A stretch of 64,000 bases of DNA. Source: Pseudoips prasinana (lineage: Eukaryota > Arthropoda > Insecta > Lepidoptera > Nolidae). Of the stretch, positions 63,323 through 64,000 are shown piece after piece (the first letter of the stretch is position 1; each line of letters opens with the position of its first letter). The notes beneath the pieces are model-generated. The model searched no databases, was not told the DNA's origin, and worked only from the letters and a program-made list of their open reading frames with translations. The stretch is from assembly GCA_951640165.1 (NCBI GenBank), contig OX621263.1:3928501-3992500 (forward strand), read 5' to 3'. Both the position numbers and the translations under genes were made by a program.

Positions 63323-63586
63323 ATACATTATTTAAGTTAGAGTTCTTTTTCTATTTAATTGCATTTCGAAAGACAAGTTGTTCTATATCTCCCACTTTCT
63401 CCATGACATATGTTTAAGACCATTAAGAGGGCTCATGCAGGATGGTGAAGGGTGAAATTAATACTGTAATCAGTCACAAAGATTGAGATGATTGTTTTTG
63501 TAAAGTTTAATTTTATTAATGTAATTTTTGTAGTAACTGCAGTTTTACAAGGCTTAATTAAAATATATGCACACGCGTGCAGTCAA

Positions 63587-63725
63587 AATACATATCGTGT
63601 AGCGGAGCAGTTAAGACAGTCGGTTAGCCCCTTCATGTCTCGGGTTCGATTCCCATGCAAGACAACTATTTGTGTGAACCATAAATAGTTGCTCTGAGTC
63701 TGGATGTACTTTGTGTCCGTCAAAT
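63587..63725 (+). mobile_element. tRNA-derived SINE, family S3
   Basis: CGTGTAGCGGAGCAGTTAAG ACAGTCGG, box B CGGGTTCGATTCCC, then GACAACTATTTGTGTGAACC and GAGTCTGGATGTACTTTGTG. The final 275 bases of the window hold nothing recognisable. Confidence 0.7.
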
Positions 63726-64000
63726 GTGTTCTATCTCGATTCATACTTGCTGATATGATACAAACTATAGTAAGTTGCGGCGAAAACCATTGTGGAGAAA
63801 TAAAATTATTATTATTATTGTTTAGTTAATTATTCGCTTACTCTAATTCATGCCGCTCAAGTTATTAAAACAGTATCTCAACATCAGTCGCTAAGTATTT
63901 TTGTATTCGATCGTTTTATAATTCCCCGTTTTTAAATAAGGTTGTTAAGAGGCCTATTACAGTCCACTAGCGCCGCCAATCGAAAAAATGTCATAGCTCG

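Overview
The window looks like a gene-poor, transposon-dense stretch of a moth or butterfly (Lepidoptera) genome. The AT-rich background, the intron-less ZAD zinc-finger gene, the short Helitrons that start with TC and end in a GCGG/CCGC hairpin plus CTAG, and the LINE/SINE complement all fit this. It is not prokaryotic; no operons, ribosome binding sites or CRISPR arrays are present.

Only one convincing host gene is visible: a ZAD-C2H2 zinc-finger protein of 532 residues on the minus strand (12124-13722). A BEL/Pao LTR retrotransposon lies head-to-head with it, starting about 0.67 kb upstream of its start codon. Copy 1 (14387-19797) keeps a complete 1613-codon gag-pol frame, but a one-base homopolymer change cuts off the first part of gag. 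Copy 2 (19798-21880) is inverted, truncated, has the gag frame intact and carries a probable 5' LTR. Together they make a 1.88 kb inverted repeat with a 3.5 kb loop.

Everything else is repeats. 1-11 kb: LINE 3' ends, tRNA-derived SINEs, Helitrons and a group of SINEs whose head resembles 5S rRNA, one with an exact 85-bp palindrome. 22-31 kb: MITEs, a TTAA-flanked piggyBac-like element and Helitrons with recognisable empty sites. 32-49 kb: foldback elements, a palindromic MITE family and deeply nested SINE/LINE insertions. 49-60 kb: tandem Helitrons, a TA-flanked pogo-like remnant, a hAT-like element with 8-bp duplications, a ten-unit satellite of about 150 bp with a 307-bp higher-order duplication, and a PIF/Harbinger-like element. 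60-64 kb: LINE remnants and a cluster of three Helitrons.

The genes do not form a pathway. The biology here is a layered insertion record in which several empty sites can be read from paralogous copies. Family names marked as inference rest on termini, target duplications and short protein motifs seen by eye; no database search was possible. Edges of degenerate repeats are approximate to about 5-20 bases.
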